Assembly (NCBI RefSeq): GCF_020177595.1
Contig: NZ_JAHTBL010000003.1
Location: 186,001-250,000 of the forward strand
DNA from: Cognatishimia sp. MH4019
GTDB lineage: Bacteria; Pseudomonadota; Alphaproteobacteria; Rhodobacterales; Rhodobacteraceae
Direction: 5' to 3'
DNA: 64,000 nucleotides
Under the pieces are notes generated by a model. That model ran no database searches and had not been told where the DNA came from. It saw only the letters and a list, made by a program, of their open reading frames with translations. Positions 45,653-53,810 of this stretch are shown here, piece after piece. Both the position numbers and the translations under genes were made by a program. Every line of letters starts with the position of its first letter. The first letter of the stretch is position 1.

Positions 45653-48271
45653 ATGGCTAAGAAAATGCTTATCGACGCCACCCACGCGGAAGAGACCCGC
45701 GTCGTGGTGGTTGACGGAAACAAGGTCGAGGAGTTCGACTTTGAATCCGAAAACAAACGCCAGCTTGCTGGCAACATCTATCTTGCAAAAGTAACACGGG
45801 TCGAGCCGTCGCTGCAGGCGGCCTTCGTGGACTACGGAGGGAACCGGCACGGTTTCCTCGCGTTCTCGGAAATCCACCCGGATTACTACCAGATTCCCGT
45901 CGCCGACCGCGAAGCGCTAATGGCCGAAGAAAAGGCCTATGCTGAGCAGTTGAAAGCCGACGCCGAGGAAGAGAAAGACAAGCCCAAGCGCGGCCGTGGC
46001 CGTCGTCGGGGCGGCAAGGCCAAGGCCGAAGAGGTCAAGGTCGAGGACGCAGTTGAAACCGCCGAAGTGGCCGTTGATGAAGATGCGCCCAGCGGTATGG
46101 AAACCATTGATCTGGACAGCTCTGACGAGGGGCTGTCACCGATGGAAACCGTCGCCGAGACGCCTGTCGAAACCCCCGAAGTGGGCGAGGATGACAGTGC
46201 GGACACACCGTCCGACGACAATGATGATGACGATGATGCGACTGACGCGAAATCCGATGCCACGGCCAAGGATGACAGCATCGAATCTGTCGCCGATGAG
46301 GACGATAGCGAAGATATCCGCCCCGCGCGCAAACCGCGTCCGCGCCGCTATAAAATTCAGGAAGTCATCAAGGTCCGTCAGATCCTGCTGGTGCAGGTCG
46401 TCAAGGAAGAGCGTGGCAACAAGGGGGCCGCACTTACGACCTATCTGTCGCTGGCCGGTCGCTACTGCGTCTTGATGCCGAATACCGCGCGGGGTGGTGG
46501 CATCTCTCGCAAGATCACCAACGCCGCTGACCGCAAGAAGCTGAAAGAAATCGCCAACGAGATCGAAGTGCCCGATGGCGCCGGTCTGATCGTGCGCACG
46601 GCGGGTGCCAAGCGCACCAAGTCCGAGATCAAGCGCGACTACGAGTACCTGCAGCGGCTCTGGGAAGAGATCCGCGCGCTGACCCTCAAATCCATCGCGC
46701 CTGCAAAGATTTACGAGGAAGGCGACCTGATCAAACGCTCGATCCGTGATCTTTATAACCGCGAGATTGACGAGGTGTTTGTCGAAGGCGAGGCGGGCTA
46801 CCGCGTGGCCAAGGACTTCATGAAGATGATCATGCCGTCCCACGCCAAGAACGTGAAGCATTACACCGACCCGCTGCCGCTCTTCGCGCGCTATCAGGTG
46901 GAAAGCTATCTTGCGGGCATGTTCAACCCGACCGTTCAGCTGAAATCCGGTGGCTACATCGTGATCGGCGTGACCGAAGCGCTGGTGGCGATCGACGTGA
47001 ACTCGGGCCGGGCTACCAAGGAAGGCTCGATCGAGGAAACCGCTCTCAAGACCAACCTTGAGGCCGCCGAGGAAGTCGCCCGCCAACTGCGTCTGCGCGA
47101 CCTTGCGGGCCTGATCGTGATCGACTTCATCGACATGGACGAGCGCCGCAACAACACTGCCGTTGAAAAGCGGATGAAGGACAAGCTCAAGACGGATCGC
47201 GCCCGTATTCAGGTTGGCCGCATCTCGGGCTTCGGCCTGATGGAGATGTCGCGCCAGCGCCTGCGTCCCGGCATGATCGAAGCGACGACCCAGCCTTGTC
47301 CTCATTGCCACGGCACGGGTCTGCTGCGTTCGGATGACAACCTCGCCTTGTCGATCCTGCGGCAGTTGGAAGAGGAAGGCGTGCGCGGCCGCTCCAAAGA
47401 GGTGCTGCTGAAAGCGCCTATGGGGATCGTGAACTTCCTGATCAACGACAAGCGTGAACACATCGCCCAGATCGAGGCGCGCTACGGTTTGTCCGTGCGC
47501 TTGGAAGGCGATCCGATGATGGTCTCGCCTGACTTCTCGATTGAGAAATACAAGACCGCGACGCGCCGTGTTGCTGAACGTGTGGCTCCAGTTGTGTCGG
47601 TCGATTCCTCAATCATGGATGATATCGACGATTCGGTTGTAGTCGACGCAGAGGAGGCTCCGGCCCCTCAGGGCGCACCCGCAACCGAGGAAACCGCAGA
47701 CGGCGAACAGCAGCCCCGCAAACGCCGCCGTCGGCGTCGCCGTCGGCGCGGTGGTGGCGGCAATGGCGAGCACCAGCATTCTGAGGATCAATCGCCCGAT
47801 GGCGCGCCGCAAGGCGAGCCTGCGCGAGAGCAGGCGGCGGATGCGGAAGCTCCAAAAGCCGAAGCGGTCGAGGCGACTGAGGCTGAGGAAAAGCCGAAGA
47901 AACGCACTCGTACGCGCCGCAAGAAATCCGATGACGCGCCCAAAGACGCCCCCAGCGAGGCGGCTGAGGCAGAAGCGGCACCTGAGAAAGCAAAGCCCGA
48001 GGACGCGCCTGCAGAGGAGACCGCCGAGGAAAAGCCAAAGAAGCGCGCACCACGCAAACGCAAAGCGCCTGCCAAAAAGGAGGCCGCAGAAGAGACGGCC
48101 CCCGTGCCGGAAATGGCTGAAGCCGCACCTGAGACAAAAGCGGCAGAGCCTGCACCGGAGCCCGCTCCCGCGCCTGAACCGGTGGCGGAAGTGGCGACAG
48201 CTGCGCCTGAACCGGTGCCTGCCAAGGACGACAAGCCCAAGAAGAAGGGCTGGTGGTCGATGGGTCGCTGA
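45653..48271 (+). CDS. rne: Ribonuclease E
   Basis: An 872-residue RNase E. The S1 domain begins at about 35 (LAGNIYLAKVTRVEPSLQAAFVDYG) but is split by an acidic, Asp/Glu-rich insert of about 140 residues (about 85-225), as known for alphaproteobacterial RNase E. The catalytic aspartates are D448 (IDVNSG) and D491 (VIDFIDMD), and the zinc link is CPHC (C549, C552). From about 665 the protein is a disordered Arg-, Lys-, Ala- and Glu-rich scaffold for degradosome partners, ending KKKGWWSMGR. It governs mRNA decay and rRNA processing. Stop overlaps the next ATG (TGATG). Confidence 0.95.
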   Translation: MAKKMLIDATHAEETRVVVVDGNKVEEFDFESENKRQLAGNIYLAKVTRVEPSLQAAFVDYGGNRHGFLAFSEIHPDYYQIPVADREALMAEEKAYAEQLKADAEEEKDKPKRGRGRRRGGKAKAEEVKVEDAVETAEVAVDEDAPSGMETIDLDSSDEGLSPMETVAETPVETPEVGEDDSADTPSDDNDDDDDATDAKSDATAKDDSIESVADEDDSEDIRPARKPRPRRYKIQEVIKVRQILLVQVVKEERGNKGAALTTYLSLAGRYCVLMPNTARGGGISRKITNAADRKKLKEIANEIEVPDGAGLIVRTAGAKRTKSEIKRDYEYLQRLWEEIRALTLKSIAPAKIYEEGDLIKRSIRDLYNREIDEVFVEGEAGYRVAKDFMKMIMPSHAKNVKHYTDPLPLFARYQVESYLAGMFNPTVQLKSGGYIVIGVTEALVAIDVNSGRATKEGSIEETALKTNLEAAEEVARQLRLRDLAGLIVIDFIDMDERRNNTAVEKRMKDKLKTDRARIQVGRISGFGLMEMSRQRLRPGMIEATTQPCPHCHGTGLLRSDDNLALSILRQLEEEGVRGRSKEVLLKAPMGIVNFLINDKREHIAQIEARYGLSVRLEGDPMMVSPDFSIEKYKTATRRVAERVAPVVSVDSSIMDDIDDSVVVDAEEAPAPQGAPATEETADGEQQPRKRRRRRRRRRGGGGNGEHQHSEDQSPDGAPQGEPAREQAADAEAPKAEAVEATEAEEKPKKRTRTRRKKSDDAPKDAPSEAAEAEAAPEKAKPEDAPAEETAEEKPKKRAPRKRKAPAKKEAAEETAPVPEMAEAAPETKAAEPAPEPAPAPEPVAEVATAAPEPVPAKDDKPKKKGWWSMGR

Positions 48272-49248
48272 TGGCGCGCATCGTCATCACAGGTGGCTGT
48301 GGATTTTTGGGCCAGCGTCTTGCGCTGGCCCTTCTTGCAAAAGAGCACCTGACGCTTCCGGATGGAACGTCGATTGAAACCTCCGACATCGCTCTGGCCG
48401 ACCGCCCCGGCGCGTCGCTTGTGGCTGCGCTGGAAGGGCAGGTCAGCGTCGTCCCGGTGGACATCACGGATGCGGCACAAGTGGGCGCGCTGATCGACGC
48501 GGATACGGCACTGGTCTACCACCTTGCCGCTGTCGTCAGCGGGCAGGCAGAAGCCGAGTTTGATTTGGGTCTGACGGTTAATTTCGACGGCACCCGCAAT
48601 GTGCTGGACGCCGCCCGCGCGCTGCAGCGCAACGTCCCGGTGATTGGCACGTCCTCGCTCGCCGTCTTTGGCGGAGCGCTGCCAGATGTTCTGACCGAGA
48701 CCACCGCGACCCATCCGGGCAACTCTTACGGCATGGCCAAGGCGATGTCCGAAATGTTGATGAGCGACTATCGCCGCAAAGGCTTTGCAGAAGCGCGTAC
48801 GTTGCGTCTGCCGACAATCATCGTGCGTCCCGGCGCACCAAACGCAGCAGCCTCGTCCTTCGCGTCGGGCATCTTCCGCGAGCCGCTGATGGGCCAGCCC
48901 TCAGTCTGTCCGGTCTCGCCCGACCTGAAAATGTGGCTGGCTTCACCAGAAACCGCCATCGCCGCGCTGATCCGCGCTGCAGAAGTGCCTGCCGCAGACT
49001 GGCCCGCCTTCAGTGCCCTCAACGTGCCTGGCGTGACCGCGTCAGTCGCGCAGATGCTGGACGCCTTGGAGGCTGTGGGCGGCGCTGAAGCCCGCGCGCG
49101 CGTTACGATGCAACCGGACGCGAAGATTGAAGCCATTGTCGGGACGTGGCCGTCTGCGTTTGACACTGCGTTGGCCGGCGGCCTTGGTTTTGAAGGTGAT
49201 CGGTCTGTGCGCGAGATCGTGCAGCGGTTCAAGGATGGGCTGGCTTAG
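48271..49248 (+). CDS. denD: NAD-dependent epimerase/dehydratase, D-erythronate dehydrogenase-like
   Basis: A 325-residue extended short-chain dehydrogenase. The nucleotide site is ITGGCGFLGQRLA, the catalytic serine region is GTSSLAVFGG, and the YxxxK pair is in NSYGMAKAMSEML. The overall pattern, including RPGAPNAAASSFASGIFREPL, resembles DenD, which oxidises D-erythronate, but close homologues act on other sugar acids. Coupled by one base to rne, an unexpected partner that probably reflects compact gene packing. Confidence 0.75.
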   Translation: MARIVITGGCGFLGQRLALALLAKEHLTLPDGTSIETSDIALADRPGASLVAALEGQVSVVPVDITDAAQVGALIDADTALVYHLAAVVSGQAEAEFDLGLTVNFDGTRNVLDAARALQRNVPVIGTSSLAVFGGALPDVLTETTATHPGNSYGMAKAMSEMLMSDYRRKGFAEARTLRLPTIIVRPGAPNAAASSFASGIFREPLMGQPSVCPVSPDLKMWLASPETAIAALIRAAEVPAADWPAFSALNVPGVTASVAQMLDALEAVGGAEARARVTMQPDAKIEAIVGTWPSAFDTALAGGLGFEGDRSVREIVQRFKDGLA

Positions 49249-49273
49249 GGATTTGCCTGCGGCGCGGATACTT

Positions 49274-49390
49274 GGAAAAAGCGAAGCGGCTTCCAATAAA
49301 AGAGTCAAAAAAAAGCGAAGCGGCTTCCGGTAAAAGAGTCAAAAAAAGCGAAGCGGCTTCCAGTAAAAGATCCTGAAAAAGCACAGCGGC
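49274..49390. repeat. Tandem terminator-like repeat, three and a half copies
   Basis: The unit GCGAAGCGGCTTCC recurs at 49281-49294, 49315-49328 and 49348-49361, with a decayed fourth (GCACAGCGGC) at 49381. The period is 33-34 bases and the spacers share TAAAAGA(G)TC. Each unit contains GAAGC-G-GCTTC; read on the minus strand it is a hairpin followed by GCTTTTT or longer T runs. The array lies directly downstream of tusA on the minus strand, so it can act as serial terminators. Confidence 0.8.
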
Positions 49391-49428
49391 GTCGACCATT
49401 GCCTCAATGGAGAAAGCCAGCGCGCGCG

Positions 49429-49656
49429 TCAGGTTTTTCGGATCTCATAGACCTGGTGGGTCTCTGCGTCGGTTTGCTGCACAAGCTCATGCCCGCTCTC
49501 GACACAGAAATGCGGAATATCGACAATGGCCGCTGGATCATCGGCAAGCACGGTCAACACATCGCCTTTCGCAAGCGATTTCAGGCGCTTGCGGGCTTTA
49601 AGGACGGGCAGGGGGCAAAGAAGCCCGGTGGCATCCAGGGTCAGATCGTCGCTCAT
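49429..49656 (-). CDS. tusA: TusA-family sulfur carrier protein
   Basis: A 75-residue protein with the family mark LDATGLLCPLPVLKARKRL, where C14 is the persulfide-carrying cysteine. TusA proteins relay sulfur for tRNA thiolation, molybdenum cofactor or sulfur oxidation. The ATG at 49656 is the correct start; longer readings have unrelated leaders. Divergent from ccdA with about 95 bases between, a pairing that fits thiol/sulfur chemistry. Confidence 0.9.
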   Translation of the reverse strand: MSDDLTLDATGLLCPLPVLKARKRLKSLAKGDVLTVLADDPAAIVDIPHFCVESGHELVQQTDAETHQVYEIRKT

Positions 49657-49750
49657 GTCTTGCGATATGGCGCGGGTGTTACAACTTGTCCACCAAGTTG
49701 TGAGCGAGCGGTGCGTGACGCGCCCGGCACGATGGCCTATTGGGGAAGGT

Positions 49751-50503
49751 ATGTTCGGATTTGACATCATAGACGCCAGCCTTGTGCCGGCCATGAGCAT
49801 CGCGCTTTTCGCGGGTATCCTGTCGTTCCTGTCGCCCTGCGTGTTGCCCATCGTGCCGCCTTATCTGGCCTATATGAGCGGCGTGTCGGTCAATGACATG
49901 TCCAGCACGTCAGCTGCGCGTCGCAAGGCTTTGATATCAGCCAGCTTCTTCGTGTTGGGCCTCTCGACGGTTTTCCTGTTTTTAGGCTTCACCGCCTCGG
50001 TTTTCGGGCGGTTTTTCCTGATGAAACAGGAATGGTTTGTTGGCATCGCAGGCGCCATTGTGATGATCTTCGGCGCGCATTTTCTGGGCGTGTTCCGCAT
50101 CGGTTTCATGGACCGCGAGATGCGCGTGGATGCGGGCGACCGCGGTGGTTCCGCCTTCGGGGCCTATATTCTGGGCCTCGCCTTCGCCTTTGGCTGGACG
50201 CCCTGCATTGGCCCGATCCTCGGCTCGATCCTGTCACTCGCCGCGTCGGAGGCCAGCGTCACCCGTGGCACCACGTTGCTGGGCGTCTACGCCATCGGGT
50301 TGGGCATCCCGTTCCTGTTGGTCGCTGCTTTCTTCCCCTCCATGACGGGCCTGATGGCCTGGATGAAACGCCATATGGAGCGGATCGAGCGGGTTATGGG
50401 ATTGTTACTTTGGACGGTGGGTCTGATGATGCTGACCGGGCAATTTACAGATCTGGCCTGGTGGCTGAACGAGCAATTCCCAGCGCTACAAGCCTTCGGA
50501 TAG
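49751..50503 (+). CDS. ccdA: Cytochrome c biogenesis protein CcdA
   Basis: A 250-residue inner-membrane protein with six hydrophobic helices. The redox cysteines are C30 in SFLSPCVLPIVPPYLAYMSG and C152 in GWTPCIGPIL, moving electrons from cytoplasmic thioredoxin to the periplasm for cytochrome c maturation. Start at the ATG at 49751 with GGGGAAGG directly before it. The short CcdA form lacks the DsbD periplasmic domains. Confidence 0.93.
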   Translation: MFGFDIIDASLVPAMSIALFAGILSFLSPCVLPIVPPYLAYMSGVSVNDMSSTSAARRKALISASFFVLGLSTVFLFLGFTASVFGRFFLMKQEWFVGIAGAIVMIFGAHFLGVFRIGFMDREMRVDAGDRGGSAFGAYILGLAFAFGWTPCIGPILGSILSLAASEASVTRGTTLLGVYAIGLGIPFLLVAAFFPSMTGLMAWMKRHMERIERVMGLLLWTVGLMMLTGQFTDLAWWLNEQFPALQAFG

Positions 50504-50541
50504 GGCTTATTTTCGACCAAATTCTGGGCTAGCTTTGTGGC

Positions 50542-51786
50542 ATGGTAACCGGTGCAACAGGTCAGGTCGCGCGGCGTCGGGTGATGTATATCCCCGGCTA
50601 TGATCCGATTCATCCCCGCCGTTACCGCGAGCTTTACCGTAAGGAAAGTGCCGCTCAGGCCGCGATCAGTGGGTATGAGATCGGCATCTCTCCGAAGACG
50701 AGCGGCGGCCCTTACGGCTGGCAGGTTGCCGCGCGCATTGACGGGCAACAGGTGCAGGCCGATATCGACGTGCTGGTCTGGTCCGACATCGTGCGCGGCT
50801 CGATGGCGCAAGGCATTCTGGCGACTTATGGCCAGCTTGTGCGCACTGCTTGGGTCTATGTTTCCACCGGGACGCTTAGGCGGTTGATGTGGCTGCGCAA
50901 AGGCCCGGTGATTGCCGCGCTCTACCCGGTCGGGATGTTGCTCTTACAACTGGCCGTGGCGCTGTCGCTCAGTTCGCTGGTCGGAGGGCTTTTGGTTGAC
51001 GCTCTGGAATGGATCGCAGGTGATGTCGGCCTTCTTGGCACCTTGATCGAATGGGGCGTTCTGGCTGGCGGAACAGCGGCTGGGCTGCACTGGTTTCGCA
51101 AACACGACAATCGGTTTTTTGCCTATTACCTGATGCATGACTACGCTTATTCGGCGCGCTGGCGTGGCGCGAACCCGCCCGAACTTGAAGCGCGGATGGC
51201 CGAGTTCGAAGATCTGATCGCCGAGGCACTACAGAGCGACGCAGACGAGGTGCTGATCGTCGGTCACTCCTCCGGTGCGCATCTCGCGGTCTCGATCCTA
51301 GCGGATCTAATCCGCGCCGGGCGGGTGCCTGAGACAGGCCCAAAGCTGGCGTTTCTATCGCTCGGCCAAGTTGTTCCCATGGTGTCATTTTTGCCCGAGG
51401 CGCACCGCTTGCGCGCCGATCTGAATTATCTCTCCGCGCGCGACGAACTCACTTGGGTCGACGTGACCGCGCCTGGCGATGGGTGCGCCTTTGCGCTGTG
51501 CGATCCGGTGTCGGTCAGTGGCGTCGCACCCGATGAAAAGCGCTGGCCGCTGGTCTTTTCAGCCGCTTTCACCCAGACGCTTAGCCCCGCGCGCTGGAAA
51601 GAGCTCCGCTGGCGCTTCTTCCGCCTGCATTTCCAGTATCTTTGCGCGTTTGATCGCCCAAAGGACTACGACTATTTCCAGATCACCGCTGGCCCCATCA
51701 GCCTGTCCGAACGGTATGCAGATCGCCCACCGTCGCGGTCCCGGATCGACGCGCCAGCGTCCAAGTTTACGTCGATGGCCGCATGA
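50542..51786 (+). CDS. Membrane-associated alpha/beta-hydrolase-like protein
   Basis: A 414-residue protein. The N-terminus RRVMYIPGYDPIHPRRYRELYRKE resembles the first strand and oxyanion region of an alpha/beta hydrolase. Two or three hydrophobic segments follow (about 133-160 and 165-185). The nucleophile elbow is GHSSGAH with S243 as the likely catalytic serine. I cannot assign a named family or substrate; lipid or ester hydrolysis is plausible. It ends with a 4-base ATGA overlap onto the cytochrome P450 gene, so the two are made together. Confidence 0.7.
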   Translation: MVTGATGQVARRRVMYIPGYDPIHPRRYRELYRKESAAQAAISGYEIGISPKTSGGPYGWQVAARIDGQQVQADIDVLVWSDIVRGSMAQGILATYGQLVRTAWVYVSTGTLRRLMWLRKGPVIAALYPVGMLLLQLAVALSLSSLVGGLLVDALEWIAGDVGLLGTLIEWGVLAGGTAAGLHWFRKHDNRFFAYYLMHDYAYSARWRGANPPELEARMAEFEDLIAEALQSDADEVLIVGHSSGAHLAVSILADLIRAGRVPETGPKLAFLSLGQVVPMVSFLPEAHRLRADLNYLSARDELTWVDVTAPGDGCAFALCDPVSVSGVAPDEKRWPLVFSAAFTQTLSPARWKELRWRFFRLHFQYLCAFDRPKDYDYFQITAGPISLSERYADRPPSRSRIDAPASKFTSMAA

Positions 51787-53123
51787 TCCCGCCCAAGCCC
51801 GCGTCACGCCCCAATAAGGTCTCGCTATGGCGCTATCTGCGACTGTTCCGCCAAGACATTCTGTCGGCGCAGCCAGCCAAGCTCTACCGCGCGTGGATGG
51901 CCGAGTTTCGCACACCGTTCTTTCGCAGCTATCTGGTAAACCAGCCCGATCTGGTGAAGACGGTTCTGAAAGACCGTCCCGATGATTTTCCGAAATCCGA
52001 CCGAATCAGCGAAGGCTTGCGCCCTTTGCTGGGCGACAGCGTGTTTCTGACCAATGGCGAGACATGGAAGCGGCAGCGGCGCATCATTGATCCAGCTTTC
52101 GAAGGCGGGCGCTTGCGCGATACGTTTCCCGCGATGTGGGCTGCGGGGCAGGCGGCGGTGACGCGCTTTCCCCAAGGTATCGTGGAGATGGAGGAGCAGA
52201 CATCCCACGCCGCCGCGGACGTGATCTTTCGCACGCTCTTCTCGATCCCGATTGAGCATGAGATCGCGGCGCAGGTCTTCACCGAGTTTCGCGATTATCA
52301 ACGCACCCAGCCGATTTTGAACCTTGCCGCGTTTGTACCGTTGCCCTCGTGGGTGCCACGTGGCCATCGCAGGCGCACAAAGGACACAGCGCGTTCAATC
52401 CGCGCGTTGATCACGCGGCTGACAGAGGCACGGATGGCGGCGATTACTGATGGCAGCGCGCCCGATGATCTGGCGACCAAGATCATGACCACCGCCGATC
52501 CCGTAACAGGAGAAACCTTCACGACGCAGGAAATGGTCGATCAGGTCGCGATTTTCTTCCTTGCGGGTCATGAGACCAGCGCTTCGGCGCTGGCCTGGAC
52601 GCTGTATCTGATGGCGCTTTATCCCGACTGGCAAGACCGTGTCGCGACGGAGGCAGCGGCCCTCCAAGAGGGCGTTTTCAGTGAGGTCTCGAAACTCGAA
52701 CTCAGCCGCAACGTCTTTCGTGAGGCCCTCCGGCTCTACCCGCCGGTCCCCATGATGGTGCGCGAGACAACCTGTCCCGAGCGGTTCCGCGACCGCGATA
52801 TCCCAAAGGGCGCGCAGATTGTGCTCAGCCCATGGCATCAGCATCGTCACAAGCGTCTTTGGGACAACCCGGACGCCTTCGATCCCGACCGGTTTGAAAC
52901 CGAGAATGGCAAGACCTGCCTGCGCGAGGCGTATATGCCGTTTTCCAGCGGCGCGCGGGTCTGCACCGGCGCCGGCTTTGCGATGGTGGAGGGACCATTG
53001 CTCTTGTCGATGCTTCTCAAAGCCTACCGCTTCGAGCTGGTGGCGGGGGAGGTGCCTGTCCCGGTCGCGCATCTCACCGTGCGTTCAAAGGACGGCATCC
53101 GGTTGCGCGTCTCGCGACGGTAG
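51783..53123 (+). CDS. Cytochrome P450
   Basis: A 446-residue P450. The I-helix motif AGHETSA is at 261-267, the K-helix ExxR is in FREALRLYPPVP, and the heme loop is FSSGARVCTGAGFA with the thiolate ligand C394. No N-terminal membrane anchor is evident, so it is probably soluble and needs a separate redox partner, none of which is nearby. The general shape resembles CYP102/CYP4-like fatty-acid or alkane hydroxylases. The upstream coupled hydrolase suggests a lipid-derived substrate, which is inference. Confidence 0.9.
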   Translation: MIPPKPASRPNKVSLWRYLRLFRQDILSAQPAKLYRAWMAEFRTPFFRSYLVNQPDLVKTVLKDRPDDFPKSDRISEGLRPLLGDSVFLTNGETWKRQRRIIDPAFEGGRLRDTFPAMWAAGQAAVTRFPQGIVEMEEQTSHAAADVIFRTLFSIPIEHEIAAQVFTEFRDYQRTQPILNLAAFVPLPSWVPRGHRRRTKDTARSIRALITRLTEARMAAITDGSAPDDLATKIMTTADPVTGETFTTQEMVDQVAIFFLAGHETSASALAWTLYLMALYPDWQDRVATEAAALQEGVFSEVSKLELSRNVFREALRLYPPVPMMVRETTCPERFRDRDIPKGAQIVLSPWHQHRHKRLWDNPDAFDPDRFETENGKTCLREAYMPFSSGARVCTGAGFAMVEGPLLLSMLLKAYRFELVAGEVPVPVAHLTVRSKDGIRLRVSRR

Positions 53124-53169
53124 AAAGGCTTTTCAGAAAAGCCTTTGAAAAGTTTTCTGAAAACTTTTC
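53124..53169. terminator. Two back-to-back 10-bp hairpins after the P450 gene
   Basis: AAAGGCTTTT-CAG-AAAAGCCTTT (53124-53146) is followed without a gap by GAAAAGTTTT-CTG-AAAACTTTTC (53147-53169). Both stems are perfect with 3-base loops. They sit between the P450 stop codon and the stop of the convergent 76-residue gene at 53168, so they can serve both strands. Confidence 0.65.
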
Positions 53170-53398
53170 AGCACAAGACATGAACCTGCTCATTGTTGCA
53201 AAAGACAACAAACTGGCCCCCGTTCTCCACGCAATGAAATCCGCGGCGCTTGATTTCACGCACAAACCTCTCGCGTCCAACCGTGCGCTCCACATCCCGC
53301 GCCTTACGGCGCACGATGCCACCTTGGCGCGCGGCTTTGCTATCGAAAATTTGCTGTAACCAGAGATCGGGCGGGAGAAGGGCGACGGCATAACTCAT
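53168..53398 (-). CDS. Conserved-looking small basic protein (76 aa), unknown
   Basis: A 76-residue protein starting MSYAVALLPPDLWLQQIFDSKAA and ending in a cysteine (QVHVLC). The middle is strongly basic (VRRKARDVERTVGRERFVREIKRRG), so nucleic acid binding or a helix on a larger partner is possible. I do not recognise a family. It is the last of four minus-strand genes following fumC, 11 bases after the ribbon-helix-helix gene. Confidence 0.65.
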   Translation of the reverse strand: MSYAVALLPPDLWLQQIFDSKAARQGGIVRRKARDVERTVGRERFVREIKRRGFHCVENGGQFVVFCNNEQVHVLC

Positions 53399-53409
53399 AC
53401 CCGTGATCC

Positions 53410-53640
53410 TTAGCCGTCTTGGTTAAGATCTTGATAATAGCGCAGAACATAAAGCCGAATGGCTGACGCGAGGCCTATTTCCAACCCGCGATCTGCATCA
53501 ATTTCAACAGCCAATGCATTGATCGGCTTGCCTTTTTCCTCTGCGATATGCCGGAACGCGTCCCAGAAGGGATCCTCCAAAGATACGCTGGTGCGGTGGC
53601 CTTTCAACGTGACCGAGCGTTTCGTGGGCCGCAGGCTCAT
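53410..53640 (-). CDS. Ribbon-helix-helix domain protein
   Basis: A 76-residue protein of the RHH_4 type. The strand-helix-helix core is RPTKRSVTLKGHRTSVSLEDPFWDAFRHIAEEKGKPINALA (read across residues 3-45), with SVTLKGHRTSVSLE as the DNA-contacting ribbon. It probably binds DNA as a dimer; no toxin partner is adjacent, so a simple antitoxin role is not supported. Its ATG lies inside the stop of the DUF4169 gene (overlap at 53637-53640). Confidence 0.8.
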   Translation of the reverse strand: MSLRPTKRSVTLKGHRTSVSLEDPFWDAFRHIAEEKGKPINALAVEIDADRGLEIGLASAIRLYVLRYYQDLNQDG

Positions 53641-53810
53641 GTCTTCTTGACCCCATCCAGATCGCGCGCCGCTTTCTCAGTCCGCGCGCGATCGAGCTCC
53701 CTTTCGGCCTTGGAGCGGCCATGCAAAATGGCGTTCTGATCCGCACGGGCCTTCTTCGCAGCCCGCGCCTTATCCTTGCGAAACCGGTTCAGATTGACCG
53801 GCTGCGCCAT
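53637..53810 (-). CDS. DUF4169 small protein (57 aa)
   Basis: A 57-residue highly charged helical protein that starts [20 protein letters not shown] and ends DLDGVKKT, a clear DUF4169 pattern. It is short enough to be missed by gene callers with a 60-residue limit. Its start shares one base with the fumC stop (TAATG), and its stop overlaps the RHH start by three bases, so all three are translationally coupled. Function unknown; Arg/Lys/Ala-rich helices suggest RNA, ribosome or DNA contact. Confidence 0.85.
   Translation of the reverse strand: MAQPVNLNRFRKDKARAAKKARADQNAILHGRSKAERELDRARTEKAARDLDGVKKT

Noticed and set aside
45302-45877. 191-codon minus-strand frame across the rne leader
   Set aside because: It runs into the start of rne antisense and has no family features.
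46136-47461. 441-codon minus-strand frame inside rne
   Set aside because: It is antisense to the catalytic core of RNase E, whose motifs are intact; the translation is His/Arg/Asp-rich without domains.
53410-53810. RHH plus DUF4169 pair as a toxin-antitoxin module
   Set aside because: Neither partner resembles a known toxin, and both are coupled to fumC, which does not fit a selfish module.
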